Shown: positions 33,435 through 42,054 of the stretch, one piece after another
How the letters are laid out: each line of letters begins with the position of its first letter
Position numbering within the stretch: position 1 is the first letter of the stretch
Source of the DNA: Terrimicrobiaceae bacterium
Lineage (GTDB): Bacteria; Verrucomicrobiota; Verrucomicrobiia; Chthoniobacterales; JAATET01
DNA: 42,772 bases
Reading direction: 5' to 3'
Assembly: GCA_028713285.1 (NCBI GenBank)
Contig: JAQTOP010000021.1
Location: forward strand, 1 to 42,772
Position numbers and translations under genes: made by a program
The notes under the pieces: generated by a model
Database searches by the model: none
Told to the model about the DNA's origin: nothing
The model's input: the letters and a program-made list of their open reading frames with translations, nothing else

Positions 33435-34373
33435 ATGGAAGCGTTTGATGCGGCGGGGGTCACGGGGATCGTCTGGCGGCGGGTGGCGCACGGAAAGGAG
33501 GCGCAGGCGGAGGCCGTGATGCGCGAGATCATGCAGCTCGCGCGGCAGGCGGAGGGATTCCTTGGATCGGAGATTTTTCCGCCAATTCCGGGCGTGCAGG
33601 ATGGCTATGTCGTGCTCTACCGGTTCGGCCGGGGAATCCATCTGCGAGCGTGGCTGGCTTCGAGCCGGCGACAGGAATTGCTGCAACAGATCGCCGGCCT
33701 GCTGCGGGAGCCGGCGGTGGAATTCTTTTTCACGCATGGGCGGCAGCAGGCGGGAACGGCGTCGTCCGTCTTCGCGTATCGCATTCGGCCGGACAAGGAG
33801 GCCGCATTCCAGGAGTGGCGCCGCCGCATTCTCGAGGAGGTCCGAACCTGGAAGGGTTTCCTGGGCACGGAATCCTTCGACACGCTGGATGGTTCCAGGC
33901 CGGAGTTCATCGTCGTGGTGCGTTTCGACGATCGCGCCAATCTCGACGCCTGGCTGAAGTCGAAGGTGCGAAGAGCCTTCATGACGGAAGTGCGCAAATA
34001 TGTGGATCACGTCGCGCTGCGTCGGATCGGCAGCGGGTTCGAGGGCTGGTTCGACACCTCCGAGCATACCGCGCCGCCGGCCCGGTGGCGTCAGGCGTTG
34101 GTGATCCTTTCCGCGTTGTTCCCGGTCATCATGGTCATGCGGCATCTGCTCTCGCAGATCTTCGTGATGCTCCCGCTGCCTGTGGCATTCTTGATTCTTC
34201 TGGCGCTCGACATGGCGTTGCTCACTTACGCGGTGATGCCGCGCTACTCGCGATGGATGCATTTCTGGCTGAGACCCCGTGAGCGTTTCAACTGGCGCGG
34301 CGAGCTGGCCGGGTGGGCTGTGATCGTCGGAACCATCGGTGTCACGCTTCTGGCGTTTCTTTCGATGAGTTAG
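33435..34373 (+). CDS. double ABM-domain membrane protein
   Basis: A 312-residue protein with two antibiotic-biosynthesis-monooxygenase-like (ABM, dimeric alpha-beta barrel) domains: residues about 8-95 (VTGIVWRRVAHGKEAQAEAVMREIMQLARQAEGFLGSEIF) and about 110-195 (SSVFAYRIRPDKEAAFQEWRRRILEEVRTWKGFLGTESFD), followed by three membrane segments (ALVILSALFPVIMVM, PVAFLILLALDMALLTYAV, WAVIVGTIGVTLLAFL). The two ABM halves may form an internal dimer. COG3224-like; cofactor or substrate unknown. Start at ATG 33435. Confidence 0.85.
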   Translation: MEAFDAAGVTGIVWRRVAHGKEAQAEAVMREIMQLARQAEGFLGSEIFPPIPGVQDGYVVLYRFGRGIHLRAWLASSRRQELLQQIAGLLREPAVEFFFTHGRQQAGTASSVFAYRIRPDKEAAFQEWRRRILEEVRTWKGFLGTESFDTLDGSRPEFIVVVRFDDRANLDAWLKSKVRRAFMTEVRKYVDHVALRRIGSGFEGWFDTSEHTAPPARWRQALVILSALFPVIMVMRHLLSQIFVMLPLPVAFLILLALDMALLTYAVMPRYSRWMHFWLRPRERFNWRGELAGWAVIVGTIGVTLLAFLSMS

Positions 34374-34470
34374 CTGCCCGGTGACTCTCGACGAGGAAAG
34401 ACTGTGACGGCCGTGGATTGGCTCCGTCTGGCTTCCCTCCGCTCCGGCTGCCTCTACAATTCAGGACGCG

Positions 34471-34932
34471 ATGAAACCGATCCAAGGCTGCCATCTCATC
34501 CATCCCGAAGACCTTGCGTGGCGTCCGTCCAACCTGATGAAGATTCCGAATGCGGATTATCTCGAGCGCACCGGGAGCGAGAATCTCGGCGCGCGGCTGT
34601 GGCGGTTGCCGCCGGGGACGGCGAATACGCTGCACAAGCATATCCGCGCGGAGGAGTTTTACTTTGTGCTCGAAGGCGTGGGACGCATGCGCGTGGGCGG
34701 CGAGACGCTGACGGTGCCGAAGCACGGCGGCGTGCTGGTCGGACCGGACCAGTTGCGGCAGGTCTTCAACGACACGGACGCCGAGACGCTCTGGCTGATC
34801 GTCGGCGCCCCTGAGGAACTGGAATTTCTCCAGGGCTCGAAGTCGGCGATGGACCTGTCGCTCATTTACCCGGAGGACCCGACGCAACTCCCGCCTGAAC
34901 TCGCCGGCGTGCGATGGCCGCCGAAAGATTGA
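34471..34932 (+). CDS. cupin-domain protein (second)
   Basis: A 153-residue cupin: NLGARLWRLPPGTANTLHKHIRAEEFYFVLEGVGRMRVGG holds motif 1 (HKH...E) and DQLRQVFNDTDAETLWLIVGAPEE replaces the usual second His motif, which here has no histidine (VGPDQLRQVFN), so metal binding may rely on motif 1 only. Probably a small sugar- or metabolite-binding protein; unassigned. About 100 bp without features separates it from the ABM gene. Confidence 0.88.
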   Translation: MKPIQGCHLIHPEDLAWRPSNLMKIPNADYLERTGSENLGARLWRLPPGTANTLHKHIRAEEFYFVLEGVGRMRVGGETLTVPKHGGVLVGPDQLRQVFNDTDAETLWLIVGAPEELEFLQGSKSAMDLSLIYPEDPTQLPPELAGVRWPPKD

Positions 34933-35281
34933 GTTCCTTCCGGACCGCGTTGACGAAACGGCCGGCTGTTCGACACGCGATTGCGGAACCAGTTCCATCC
35001 TTGTTTCCTCCACATTCCACCCATAAATGTCGGTGGTTGAACCTTTCCGCGTGATGCCGTGGCAACAGATGCAGGCGCACCCCGCTCGATATCTACGAAG
35101 ACAATCTTCAGGCGGCCAAGGAACTCGCCGTGAGGGAGAAAGGCTGCGTCACCAAACCTGGTCGTGCTTTGACGGACTCTTCCGTCGTCCGTGAATTGAT
35201 GCCGCTTCCGGTAAATCTCTGGACGGTCCCCGCCCTCGTCGGCGCGATTGTTGCTTGAGGGTTCTTCTGAAAGGGTGACGT
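34933..35281. other. intergenic stretch without a convincing gene
   Basis: About 350 bp. On the minus strand one frame carries CICCHGITRKG, which fits a CxxCH heme-type motif, but no full cytochrome surrounds it, and other frames give low-complexity text. It may hold a decayed gene remnant. AAAGGG just before the LOG-family ATG (35282) is a plausible ribosome-binding site. Confidence 0.4.
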
Positions 35282-36403
35282 ATGCCAAAAATCAGACTGT
35301 CCGGAACCGTTCTCGGCGCGGATGACCCGAATCGGGCCTCGCGCGCCCGGCTTCTCTACCTCCTCTTCGCGAAAGGGTGGGATATTTACAACTCGAACGG
35401 CGACCAGCGGATCACGCTTTCCAACGTTGAAAAAAAGATCATCGAGTCGGATGCCTTTGTCTTCACGCCGGGCGCGACGCTGGAAGACATGTTCAAGGCG
35501 ATTTCGATCTTCGTGGGCTTTCAGACGCTCGACCGCAACCTGGCCGGGAAGCCGACGATCATTTTGAACGAGGATGCTTCCTGGAATCCTTTCTTCGCGG
35601 TGCTGGCCCATCTGCGAAAAATGGGAACGGTGCAGCAGGACTACGAAGATTTTTTGCTCACGGTGGAGTCTCCGGAGTCCGTTCTCGATATGCTCGACCT
35701 TGCCAAATCGCGCGGCATCCCGGATGCGGGACGCCACAAAATCGGTGAGGGCAAGCGCGCCGTCGTCGATGCACCGGTTCCCGACGACTACGTCGGCAGC
35801 GCCTGTGTCTTCTGCTCCGCCTCGCTGGAAGATCCCCATTACCTGGCGGATGGCGAGGCGCTCGGGCGCATCCTTGCGGGAAACAAGATCGGCTGTGTCT
35901 CCGGAGCCGGGCGGTCGGGCATCATGGGCGCGGTGGTGAAGGGATCGGTGGATGCGGGAGGATGGGCCGCGGGGTCGAACGTCCCGCACATTATCGAACT
36001 CGAGGGCCTGCCCGACGGCCTGTCCACCTTCTGGCTGCGGCCGGATATCTACACCCGCATGGAGGTGATGATCGAGAACTCGGATGCGTTCATCGTTTTC
36101 CCGGGGGGCGCCGGCACGTTTCAGGAACTCCTGGCGCTGATGATCTTCAAGCACCAGAAGAATCCGCTCATGGAAGGCAAGCCGGTGGTGATCTTCAACC
36201 GCCAAAGCCACGCAGGATTGCAGTTCTGGGACCCGCTGATCGACCTGCTCAGCGACAGGTGCGTACCCGGCGACTTTGTGGTCGCCCGGGAGTTGGCCGA
36301 CATCCTGCCGGCCATTCAGCCCGGGATGAAGAGGCTTCGGGCGAAGGAATCGCCCGCGCTCGCAGAGACCGGATCCTTGCAGGGGGCTGAGCTCGCCGCC
36401 TGA
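35282..36403 (+). CDS. tandem LOG/Rossmann-fold (TIGR00730-like) protein
   Basis: A 373-residue protein built of two lysine-decarboxylase-like (LOG) halves. The C-terminal half (about 165-345) is complete: ACVFCSASLEDPHYLADGEALGRILA, GCVSGAGRSGIMGAV, and the signature PGGAGTFQELLALMIFKHQ, with RMEVMIENSD before it. The N-terminal half (about 1-155) keeps the spacing but its signature has decayed to TPGATLEDMFKAISIFVGFQ. LOG enzymes release cytokinin-like bases from nucleotide monophosphates and act as nucleotide 5'-monophosphate phosphoribohydrolases; the second half probably carries the activity. Confidence 0.85.
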   Translation: MPKIRLSGTVLGADDPNRASRARLLYLLFAKGWDIYNSNGDQRITLSNVEKKIIESDAFVFTPGATLEDMFKAISIFVGFQTLDRNLAGKPTIILNEDASWNPFFAVLAHLRKMGTVQQDYEDFLLTVESPESVLDMLDLAKSRGIPDAGRHKIGEGKRAVVDAPVPDDYVGSACVFCSASLEDPHYLADGEALGRILAGNKIGCVSGAGRSGIMGAVVKGSVDAGGWAAGSNVPHIIELEGLPDGLSTFWLRPDIYTRMEVMIENSDAFIVFPGGAGTFQELLALMIFKHQKNPLMEGKPVVIFNRQSHAGLQFWDPLIDLLSDRCVPGDFVVARELADILPAIQPGMKRLRAKESPALAETGSLQGAELAA

Positions 36404-36440
36404 ACCGGCCTGGTAACGAAAAATCCGCCGAGCGCGGCCC

Positions 36441-36767
36441 TCAGCCCTTCTTCACGAAGCAGGCTTTCAGGCCGATGGAGACCCCGGCGATCTTGCAGGA
36501 GATTTCGTGATCGCCGTCCACGAGACGGATGCCTTTCGCCTTCGTTCCGCCTTTGATCACCTGGGACGATCCCTTCAACGGCAAATCCTTGATCAAGACG
36601 ACCGAATCGCCGTCTGCGAGCACGTTGCCGTGGGCGTCCTTCACGACGCGGGCCTTCTCCCCTTCGGCCTCGCGCTCCCACTCGTGCCCGCATGTGACGC
36701 ATTCCCATCGGTCGGGATGCTCCAGGACGTCGGTCATTTCACACATCGGGCAGGCGGGTTTGCTCAT
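36441..36767 (-). CDS. yjdM: YjdM/PhnA-type zinc-ribbon protein
   Basis: A 108-residue protein: an N-terminal zinc ribbon (C6, C9, C23, C26 in CPMC and CVTC) and a C-terminal PhnA-like beta domain (DGDSVVLIKDLPLKGSSQVIKGGTKAKGIRLVDGDHEISCKI). Historically named PhnA for phosphonoacetate use but not a hydrolase; its function remains unclear. No phn genes nearby. Start at 36767. The gap to the LOG gene is short (37 bp), convergent. Confidence 0.95.
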   Translation of the reverse strand: MSKPACPMCEMTDVLEHPDRWECVTCGHEWEREAEGEKARVVKDAHGNVLADGDSVVLIKDLPLKGSSQVIKGGTKAKGIRLVDGDHEISCKIAGVSIGLKACFVKKG

Positions 36768-36884
36768 GTCGGGATACGGTAATCCGACTCTGCGTCCGGG
36801 CTCAAGGTTCCGCCGCGATCCGGTCGGCTGAAACGCAGGACGTCGGCGCCGAAGCCGAGCGTGCGTCCGCCGGGGAGATCGGCA

Positions 36885-37472
<588 letters not shown>

Positions 37473-37568
37473 GCGGCGACATTAACGGAGTCGCCTGCCG
37501 CGTCGCAATCGCGACGGGAGATCCGGCAAATGAAGCGTCCGGTCAGGCAGGAGAGCCTGCGCGAGCTT

Positions 37569-37883
37569 TCACGGACGGCTTCCCGAGGCGGCGACGACCG
37601 CGAGCAGGCCGGGGAAGCGCTTCTCGAATTCCTCGCGCCGCAGCGAAGTGCGGCACGTGTTGCCCGCGCTGCGCATCCGCACGAGCCCGGCCTCCCGGAG
37701 CACCTGGAAATGGTGCGAGCGCGTCGCCTTGCTCACATCCATCGGGAAATCGCTGCAAGTGAACTCCGCCTCGCCCGCGCCGAGCAACTGCCGCACGATC
37801 TTCAGCCGCCACGGGTCCGAGAGCGCCTGCATCACGACCGGCAGCGACACGGATCGCAGCGGCGGATGGCGGTAGCTTTTCAT
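37569..37883 (-). CDS. ArsR-family transcriptional regulator
   Basis: A 104-residue winged-helix protein: LPVVMQALSDPWRLKIVRQLLGAGEAEFTCSDF, then KATRSHHFQVLREAGLVRMRSAGNTCRTSLRREEFEKRFPGLL. It belongs to the ArsR branch that neighbours alkene reductases (YybR/HTH). It is divergent from the Old Yellow Enzyme gene, 109 bp between starts, so it probably regulates that gene and itself. No arsenite-type CxC motif is visible. Confidence 0.9.
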   Translation of the reverse strand: MKSYRHPPLRSVSLPVVMQALSDPWRLKIVRQLLGAGEAEFTCSDFPMDVSKATRSHHFQVLREAGLVRMRSAGNTCRTSLRREEFEKRFPGLLAVVAASGSRP

Positions 37884-37904
37884 TCGGCTGGGGAATTATA
37901 GCAT

Positions 37905-37926
37905 GCTCACGTCGTTCATTAAACGA
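37905..37926. promoter_or_regulatory. candidate operator between ArsR gene and OYE gene
   Basis: The intergenic 37884-37992 contains TCGTTCATTAAACGA, an imperfect palindrome (TCGTT / AACGA), near the centre between the two divergent starts. Size and position fit a dimeric ArsR operator controlling both promoters. Weak evidence by sequence alone. Confidence 0.35.
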
Positions 37927-37992
37927 TCAGTTCGCGTTTGACGCGGCGGGGCATCGGTGGATGGTTCGATCAAACCCGAACAATACCTGAAG

Positions 37993-39069
37993 ATGACATC
38001 GATCCTGAACACTCCGCTTCGCGCCGGCGCCTTCGATTTGCCCAACCGCATCCTCATGGCCCCGCTCACCCGGTGCCGCGCCAGCGCGGGCCGCGTGCCG
38101 AATGCCATGATGGCGGAGTATTACCGCCAGCGCGCCTCGGCCGGTTTGATTCTCACCGAGGCGACGAGCGTCGATCCCATGGGAGTCGGCTATCCGGATA
38201 CGCCCGGCATCTGGACCGACGCGCAGATCGAGGGATGGCGGGCGGTGACCGAAGCGGTGCATGCGGAGGGGGGCAGGATTCTTCTTCAGCTCTGGCATGT
38301 GGGCCGCATATCCGATCCGCTCTATCTCGACGGCCGCCTGCCCGTCGCGCCCAGCGCCATCGCGCCGGCCGGGCACGTGAGCCTCGTGCGGCCATTGAAG
38401 CCGTTCGTCACGCCCCGGGCGCTCGAGCGGGAGGAGATTCCCGGCATCATTGAGGCGTATCGCCGGGGCGCCGGGAACGCACAGCACGCGGGCTTCGACG
38501 GCGTGGAAATCCACGGCGCGAACGGCTACCTGCTCGATCAGTTTTTGCAATCGCGCAGCAACCTGCGCACGGATGATTACGGCGGCCCCGTCGAGAATCG
38601 CGCCCGCCTGCTGCTCGAAGCCGCCGATGCGGCGATTTCCGTGTGGGGCGCGGACCGCGTGGGAGTTCATATCGCACCGCACGGGGATTCGCACGACATG
38701 GGTGATGAAGACCCGGCGGCCACGTTCGGTTACGTCGCGCGCGAGCTGGGGCGGCGGGGCATCGCGTTTCTGTGCTCCCGCGAGCCTTACGACGGCAGGG
38801 AACTCGGGCCGCAGCTCAAGCGCGAGTTCGGCGGCGTCTTCATCGTGAACCAGCTTTTCACGCAGGCCGCCGCGGAGGCCGCGATCGCAGCGGGCAACGC
38901 GGACGCCGCGGCATGGGGCCAGCTCTTTATCGCGAACCCCGACCTCCCGCGCCGTTTCGCCGAGGGCGCTCCGCTCAATCCGCCGGACCCCGCGACGTTC
39001 TATGGCGGCGATGCGCACGGTTACACCGACTATCCGGCGCTTCCGGCGACGGGCGCGGGAAAACCGTGA
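37993..39069 (+). CDS. Old Yellow Enzyme family alkene reductase
   Basis: A 358-residue FMN-dependent ene-reductase. Marks: ILNTPLRAGAFDLPNRILMAPLTRCRA at the N terminus, ASAGLILTEATSVDPMGVGYPDTPGIWTDAQ, LQLWHVGRIS, GFDGVEIHGANGYLLDQFLQSRSNLRTDDYGG with the catalytic His/Asn region, and VGVHIAPHGD. It reduces activated C=C bonds with NADPH, often in electrophile detoxification (NemA-like). Start taken at ATG 37993; an ATG at 37957 would add 12 residues that do not match. The divergent ArsR gene is the likely regulator. Confidence 0.92.
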   Translation: MTSILNTPLRAGAFDLPNRILMAPLTRCRASAGRVPNAMMAEYYRQRASAGLILTEATSVDPMGVGYPDTPGIWTDAQIEGWRAVTEAVHAEGGRILLQLWHVGRISDPLYLDGRLPVAPSAIAPAGHVSLVRPLKPFVTPRALEREEIPGIIEAYRRGAGNAQHAGFDGVEIHGANGYLLDQFLQSRSNLRTDDYGGPVENRARLLLEAADAAISVWGADRVGVHIAPHGDSHDMGDEDPAATFGYVARELGRRGIAFLCSREPYDGRELGPQLKREFGGVFIVNQLFTQAAAEAAIAAGNADAAAWGQLFIANPDLPRRFAEGAPLNPPDPATFYGGDAHGYTDYPALPATGAGKP

Positions 39070-39105
39070 CTCCGCGGGCGAAAAATTCGCAGACTTCGCG
39101 CGAAC

Positions 39106-40497
39106 ATGAGCGCGATCCAACCATTCCGCGATAAGATGCAACGGGCCGGCGTCAGCGAACCGGCCATTCGGGCCTTCGAGCGCGCCTACGCGCAACTCGC
39201 AACCGGAGAAACCGCGATGCTCCCCGAGGACGCGATTTCGCCCGTGGAATCGCTCCCCAATGCCGATGCCCTGCCCGGGGCGGCCCCGGAGGAAATCGGC
39301 GGGCTGCTCGCGCAGTGCGCCGTCCTCAAGCTCAACGGCGGCCTCGGCACCAGCATGGGCCTCGACCGCGCGAAGTCCCTGCTCGAAGTGCGGCCGGGCG
39401 TCACGTTTCTCGACCTCATTGCGCGGCAGGTCGCGCACTTCCGCGAGACGACTGGCGCGAACGTGCGCTTCCTGCTGATGAACAGCTTCAGCACCAGCGC
39501 CGACACCCGCGCCTTTCTCGCGCGGCATCCCGGTCTGGGCGACGCGGATGAGATCGAGCTGCTGCAAAACAAAACGCCGAAGATCGACGCGGCGACCCTT
39601 GCTCCCGTCGAATGGCCCGCGAACCCCGAGTTCGAGTGGTGCCCGCCCGGCCACGGCGACCTGTATCCCGTGCTGGCCGGCTCCGGCGCGCTCGACCGCC
39701 TGCTCGCCGCCGGCGTGCGCACGCTCTTCGTCTCAAATTCCGACAACCTCGGCGCGACGCTCGATCCGAAATTGCTCAAATGGTTCGCCGGCTCCGGCGC
39801 GCCGTTCGCGATGGAAGTCACCGCGCGCACGCCGTCGGACCGCAAGGGCGGCCATCTCGCCCAGCGCGAAAGCGGGCTGCTCCTGCGCGAATCGGCTCAA
39901 TGCCCGGACGCGGACCTGGGAAGTTTTCAGGACATCGGACGCCATCGCTTTTTCAATACGAACAACCTCTGGCTCCGGCTCGACCGCCTCAGCGAGGCGC
40001 TCGCCGCCGCGGGCGGCTTCCTTCCGCTGCCGGTGATTCAGAACCGGAAAACGGTCGATTCGCGCGACAAGAAATCGACGGCGGTTTATCAGCTCGAGAC
40101 CGCGATGGGCGCGGCCATCGAATGCTTCCCCGACGCGACAGCCATCGTCGTGCCGCGCACCCGCTTCGCCCCGGTCAAGACGACGGGCGACCTGCTCACG
40201 CTGCGGTCCGACGCGTATGTGATCGGCGAAGACGGCGGCGTGCAGCTCGCGCCGGAGCGCGGCGGAATCCCGCCCCGGGTCGATCTCGACGACCACTACA
40301 AACTCGTCGATCAACTCGAAGCCGCCCTGGTGGATGGCGCGCCGTCCTTGAAGAATTGCGACAGCTTGAAAATCTCCGGCCCGGTCGCGCTTTCCTCGGC
40401 GGTGATCTTCGAGGGGGACGTCGTCGTGACGAATCCCCCGTCCGCGCGCGCGACGATTCCGCCGGGCGTCTATTCCGGGTCGGTTGCGCCCGGTTAA
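39106..40497 (+). CDS. UTP-glucose-1-phosphate uridylyltransferase (UGP type)
   Basis: Makes UDP-glucose from UTP and glucose-1-phosphate. The 463-residue protein is of the eukaryotic-like UGP/AGX type, not the short GalU type: nucleotide motif VLKLNGGLGTSMGLDRAKSLLEVRPG (about 73-98), FLLMNSFSTSADT, EWCPPGHGDLYPVL, FVSNSDNLGATLDPKLL and FNTNNLWLRLDRL. It supplies UDP-glucose for glycan or trehalose synthesis. Its stop TAA shares the TTAA bases with the stop of the convergent pheA. Confidence 0.95.
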   Translation: MSAIQPFRDKMQRAGVSEPAIRAFERAYAQLATGETAMLPEDAISPVESLPNADALPGAAPEEIGGLLAQCAVLKLNGGLGTSMGLDRAKSLLEVRPGVTFLDLIARQVAHFRETTGANVRFLLMNSFSTSADTRAFLARHPGLGDADEIELLQNKTPKIDAATLAPVEWPANPEFEWCPPGHGDLYPVLAGSGALDRLLAAGVRTLFVSNSDNLGATLDPKLLKWFAGSGAPFAMEVTARTPSDRKGGHLAQRESGLLLRESAQCPDADLGSFQDIGRHRFFNTNNLWLRLDRLSEALAAAGGFLPLPVIQNRKTVDSRDKKSTAVYQLETAMGAAIECFPDATAIVVPRTRFAPVKTTGDLLTLRSDAYVIGEDGGVQLAPERGGIPPRVDLDDHYKLVDQLEAALVDGAPSLKNCDSLKISGPVALSSAVIFEGDVVVTNPPSARATIPPGVYSGSVAPG

Positions 40498-41333
40498 AGC
40501 GTCGTCTTCGCAAAGCTGCCGAGCACCTTCACCGCGCGGCAACTGCGGGATAGCTCGCGCAGCACGCCGCCGAAATCCTCGTCGCGCGCGTGGCCGTCCA
40601 CTTCGACGAAGAAAAAGACATCCTTGCTCCCCTTCGATGCGGGCCGGCTGGCGAGGTGGCTGAGGTTCAGCTCCGCGGCGCGAAACGGCTCGAGCGCATC
40701 GACGAGAGCGCCGGGCTTGTTCTCGATACGCAGGAGCAGCGTCGTGCGGTCGTTGCCGGTGATGGCCGTCGCGGTGCGCGCCATCACGAAGTAGCGCGAG
40801 CCGCTGTCGCTCTCGGCGGGGGCGCCGTCCGGCGTCGAGGTGATCTCCGCGCAGATGGTCAGATCGGTGGCCGCCAGCGCGTCGAGCGTCTGGTTCGCCG
40901 CGCCATGGCCGGCCTGCTCGATGGGCACGACGCCGCAATCGCCTTCGCCGCGTCCGATGGCCTCGAACAATTCGCCCACTTCGGGAAAAAACGTGTAGGT
41001 CACACTCGATCCGAAGCGCGCCTTCGCGGCCTGGTGGCAGGCGCCGCCCTCGGGGCCGAAGCACCCGATCACGACATTCTTTTCCAGCGCGAGCGCGGCG
41101 GACATGATCTCCCGGTAAATCGCCCGGATGGCGGCCGGCGAGAGCGGCCCTTCGCTTTTTTCAACCAGGCCGCGCAGCAGCGCGATCTCCCGGTCGGGAG
41201 CGTAGATCGGCAGGCCGTCGCGGCTCTTGATCCTGCCAATTTCGAGCGCAAGGGTGGCCCGCTCATTGAGCAGCCGGAGAAGCTGCAGATCGATCGCGTC
41301 GATTTTCTCGCGGATTTCGGAAAGGTCACTCAT
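40494..41333 (-). CDS. pheA: bifunctional chorismate mutase / prephenate dehydratase
   Basis: Leads phenylalanine synthesis: chorismate to prephenate to phenylpyruvate. The 279-residue protein has a chorismate mutase domain (about 3-84, LSEIREKIDAIDLQLLRLLNERATLALEIGRIK), a prephenate dehydratase domain (about 88-190) and a C-terminal ACT regulatory domain (about 198-270, IENKPGALVDALEPF and LASRP). The dehydratase catalytic motifs are unusual: PIEQAGHGAANQ instead of PIENSxxGxV, and GSRYFVMAR where TRF is expected. Start at ATG 41333; upstream codons belong to scpB in another frame. Overlaps scpB by 8 bp. Confidence 0.92.
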   Translation of the reverse strand: MSDLSEIREKIDAIDLQLLRLLNERATLALEIGRIKSRDGLPIYAPDREIALLRGLVEKSEGPLSPAAIRAIYREIMSAALALEKNVVIGCFGPEGGACHQAAKARFGSSVTYTFFPEVGELFEAIGRGEGDCGVVPIEQAGHGAANQTLDALAATDLTICAEITSTPDGAPAESDSGSRYFVMARTATAITGNDRTTLLLRIENKPGALVDALEPFRAAELNLSHLASRPASKGSKDVFFFVEVDGHARDEDFGGVLRELSRSCRAVKVLGSFAKTTL

Positions 41334-42054
41334 GGGGCTGCGGCGGGGCGTCTTCGGCCTCCGGGGAGATTTCGGGGACTTCCGCCCCTGGTGGTTCCGC
41401 GGCCGGTTCGGGCGCGGCGGACGGGGGCGCCGGCTCGGAGTTTGCCTCGGCAATAATGGCGGCTGCGCGGCGCAGCTCGGTGGCGTTGGGGAGTTCTTCG
41501 AGATTGCGCAGCCCGAAGTGTTCCATGAAGTGGCTCGTTGTTTCGTAGAGCAGGGGGCGGCCGGGAACGTCCGCGCGGCCCGCGATGCGGATGAGCTGGC
41601 GGTCGAGCAGCGTCTGCATCACGCCATCGACGGCGACGCCGCGCACCGCCTCGAGATCGGCCCGTGTCGCGGGCTGGCGGTAGGCGATAATGGCAAGCGT
41701 CTCGAGCGCCGGGGCGCTGAGGCGGGCGGGCCTGCTCTCGGGAAAAAGCTGCCGCAGCCAGGGGGCGAAGGCCGGCGAAGTCACGAGCTGCCAGCCGGCG
41801 ACCGTCTCGCGAATCTCGAAGGCATGCCCCGCCGCGGCGTAGTCGGCGGAGAGCGCGTCGATGGCTTCGACGACGTCGCCTTCCTTCGTCTTCGCGAACG
41901 CCGCGATGAGCGGATTCTCGCCGGCGGCCTCGGCCGCGGCGCGCAGGGCGGCGACGATTTCCCGGGCGGAAATCGGTTTTTGCGAGGCGAAGAGCAATGC
42001 TTCGACGATCTGTTTGAGGGCGGGGCCCTCGTGGGTGATGGATGGGTCGCTCAC
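41326..42054 (-). CDS. scpB: segregation and condensation protein B
   Basis: A 242-residue ScpB: the kleisin-partner winged-helix repeats are seen in PALKQIVEALLFASQKPISAREIVAALR and ALETLAIIAYRQPATRADLEAVRGVAVDGVMQTLLDRQLIRIAGRADVPGRPLLYETTSHFMEHFGLRNLEELP. The C-terminal tail is Pro/Glu/Ala-rich and disordered. Together with ScpA and SMC it forms the chromosome condensation complex; no smc in view. Overlaps scpA (4 bp) and pheA (8 bp). Confidence 0.96.
   Translation of the reverse strand: MSDPSITHEGPALKQIVEALLFASQKPISAREIVAALRAAAEAAGENPLIAAFAKTKEGDVVEAIDALSADYAAAGHAFEIRETVAGWQLVTSPAFAPWLRQLFPESRPARLSAPALETLAIIAYRQPATRADLEAVRGVAVDGVMQTLLDRQLIRIAGRADVPGRPLLYETTSHFMEHFGLRNLEELPNATELRRAAAIIAEANSEPAPPSAAPEPAAEPPGAEVPEISPEAEDAPPQPHE

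Noticed and set aside
34862-35080. Minus-strand frame with a CxxCH heme-like motif
   Set aside because: Only one motif in a short frame that overlaps the cupin gene end; no signal peptide or further cytochrome features.
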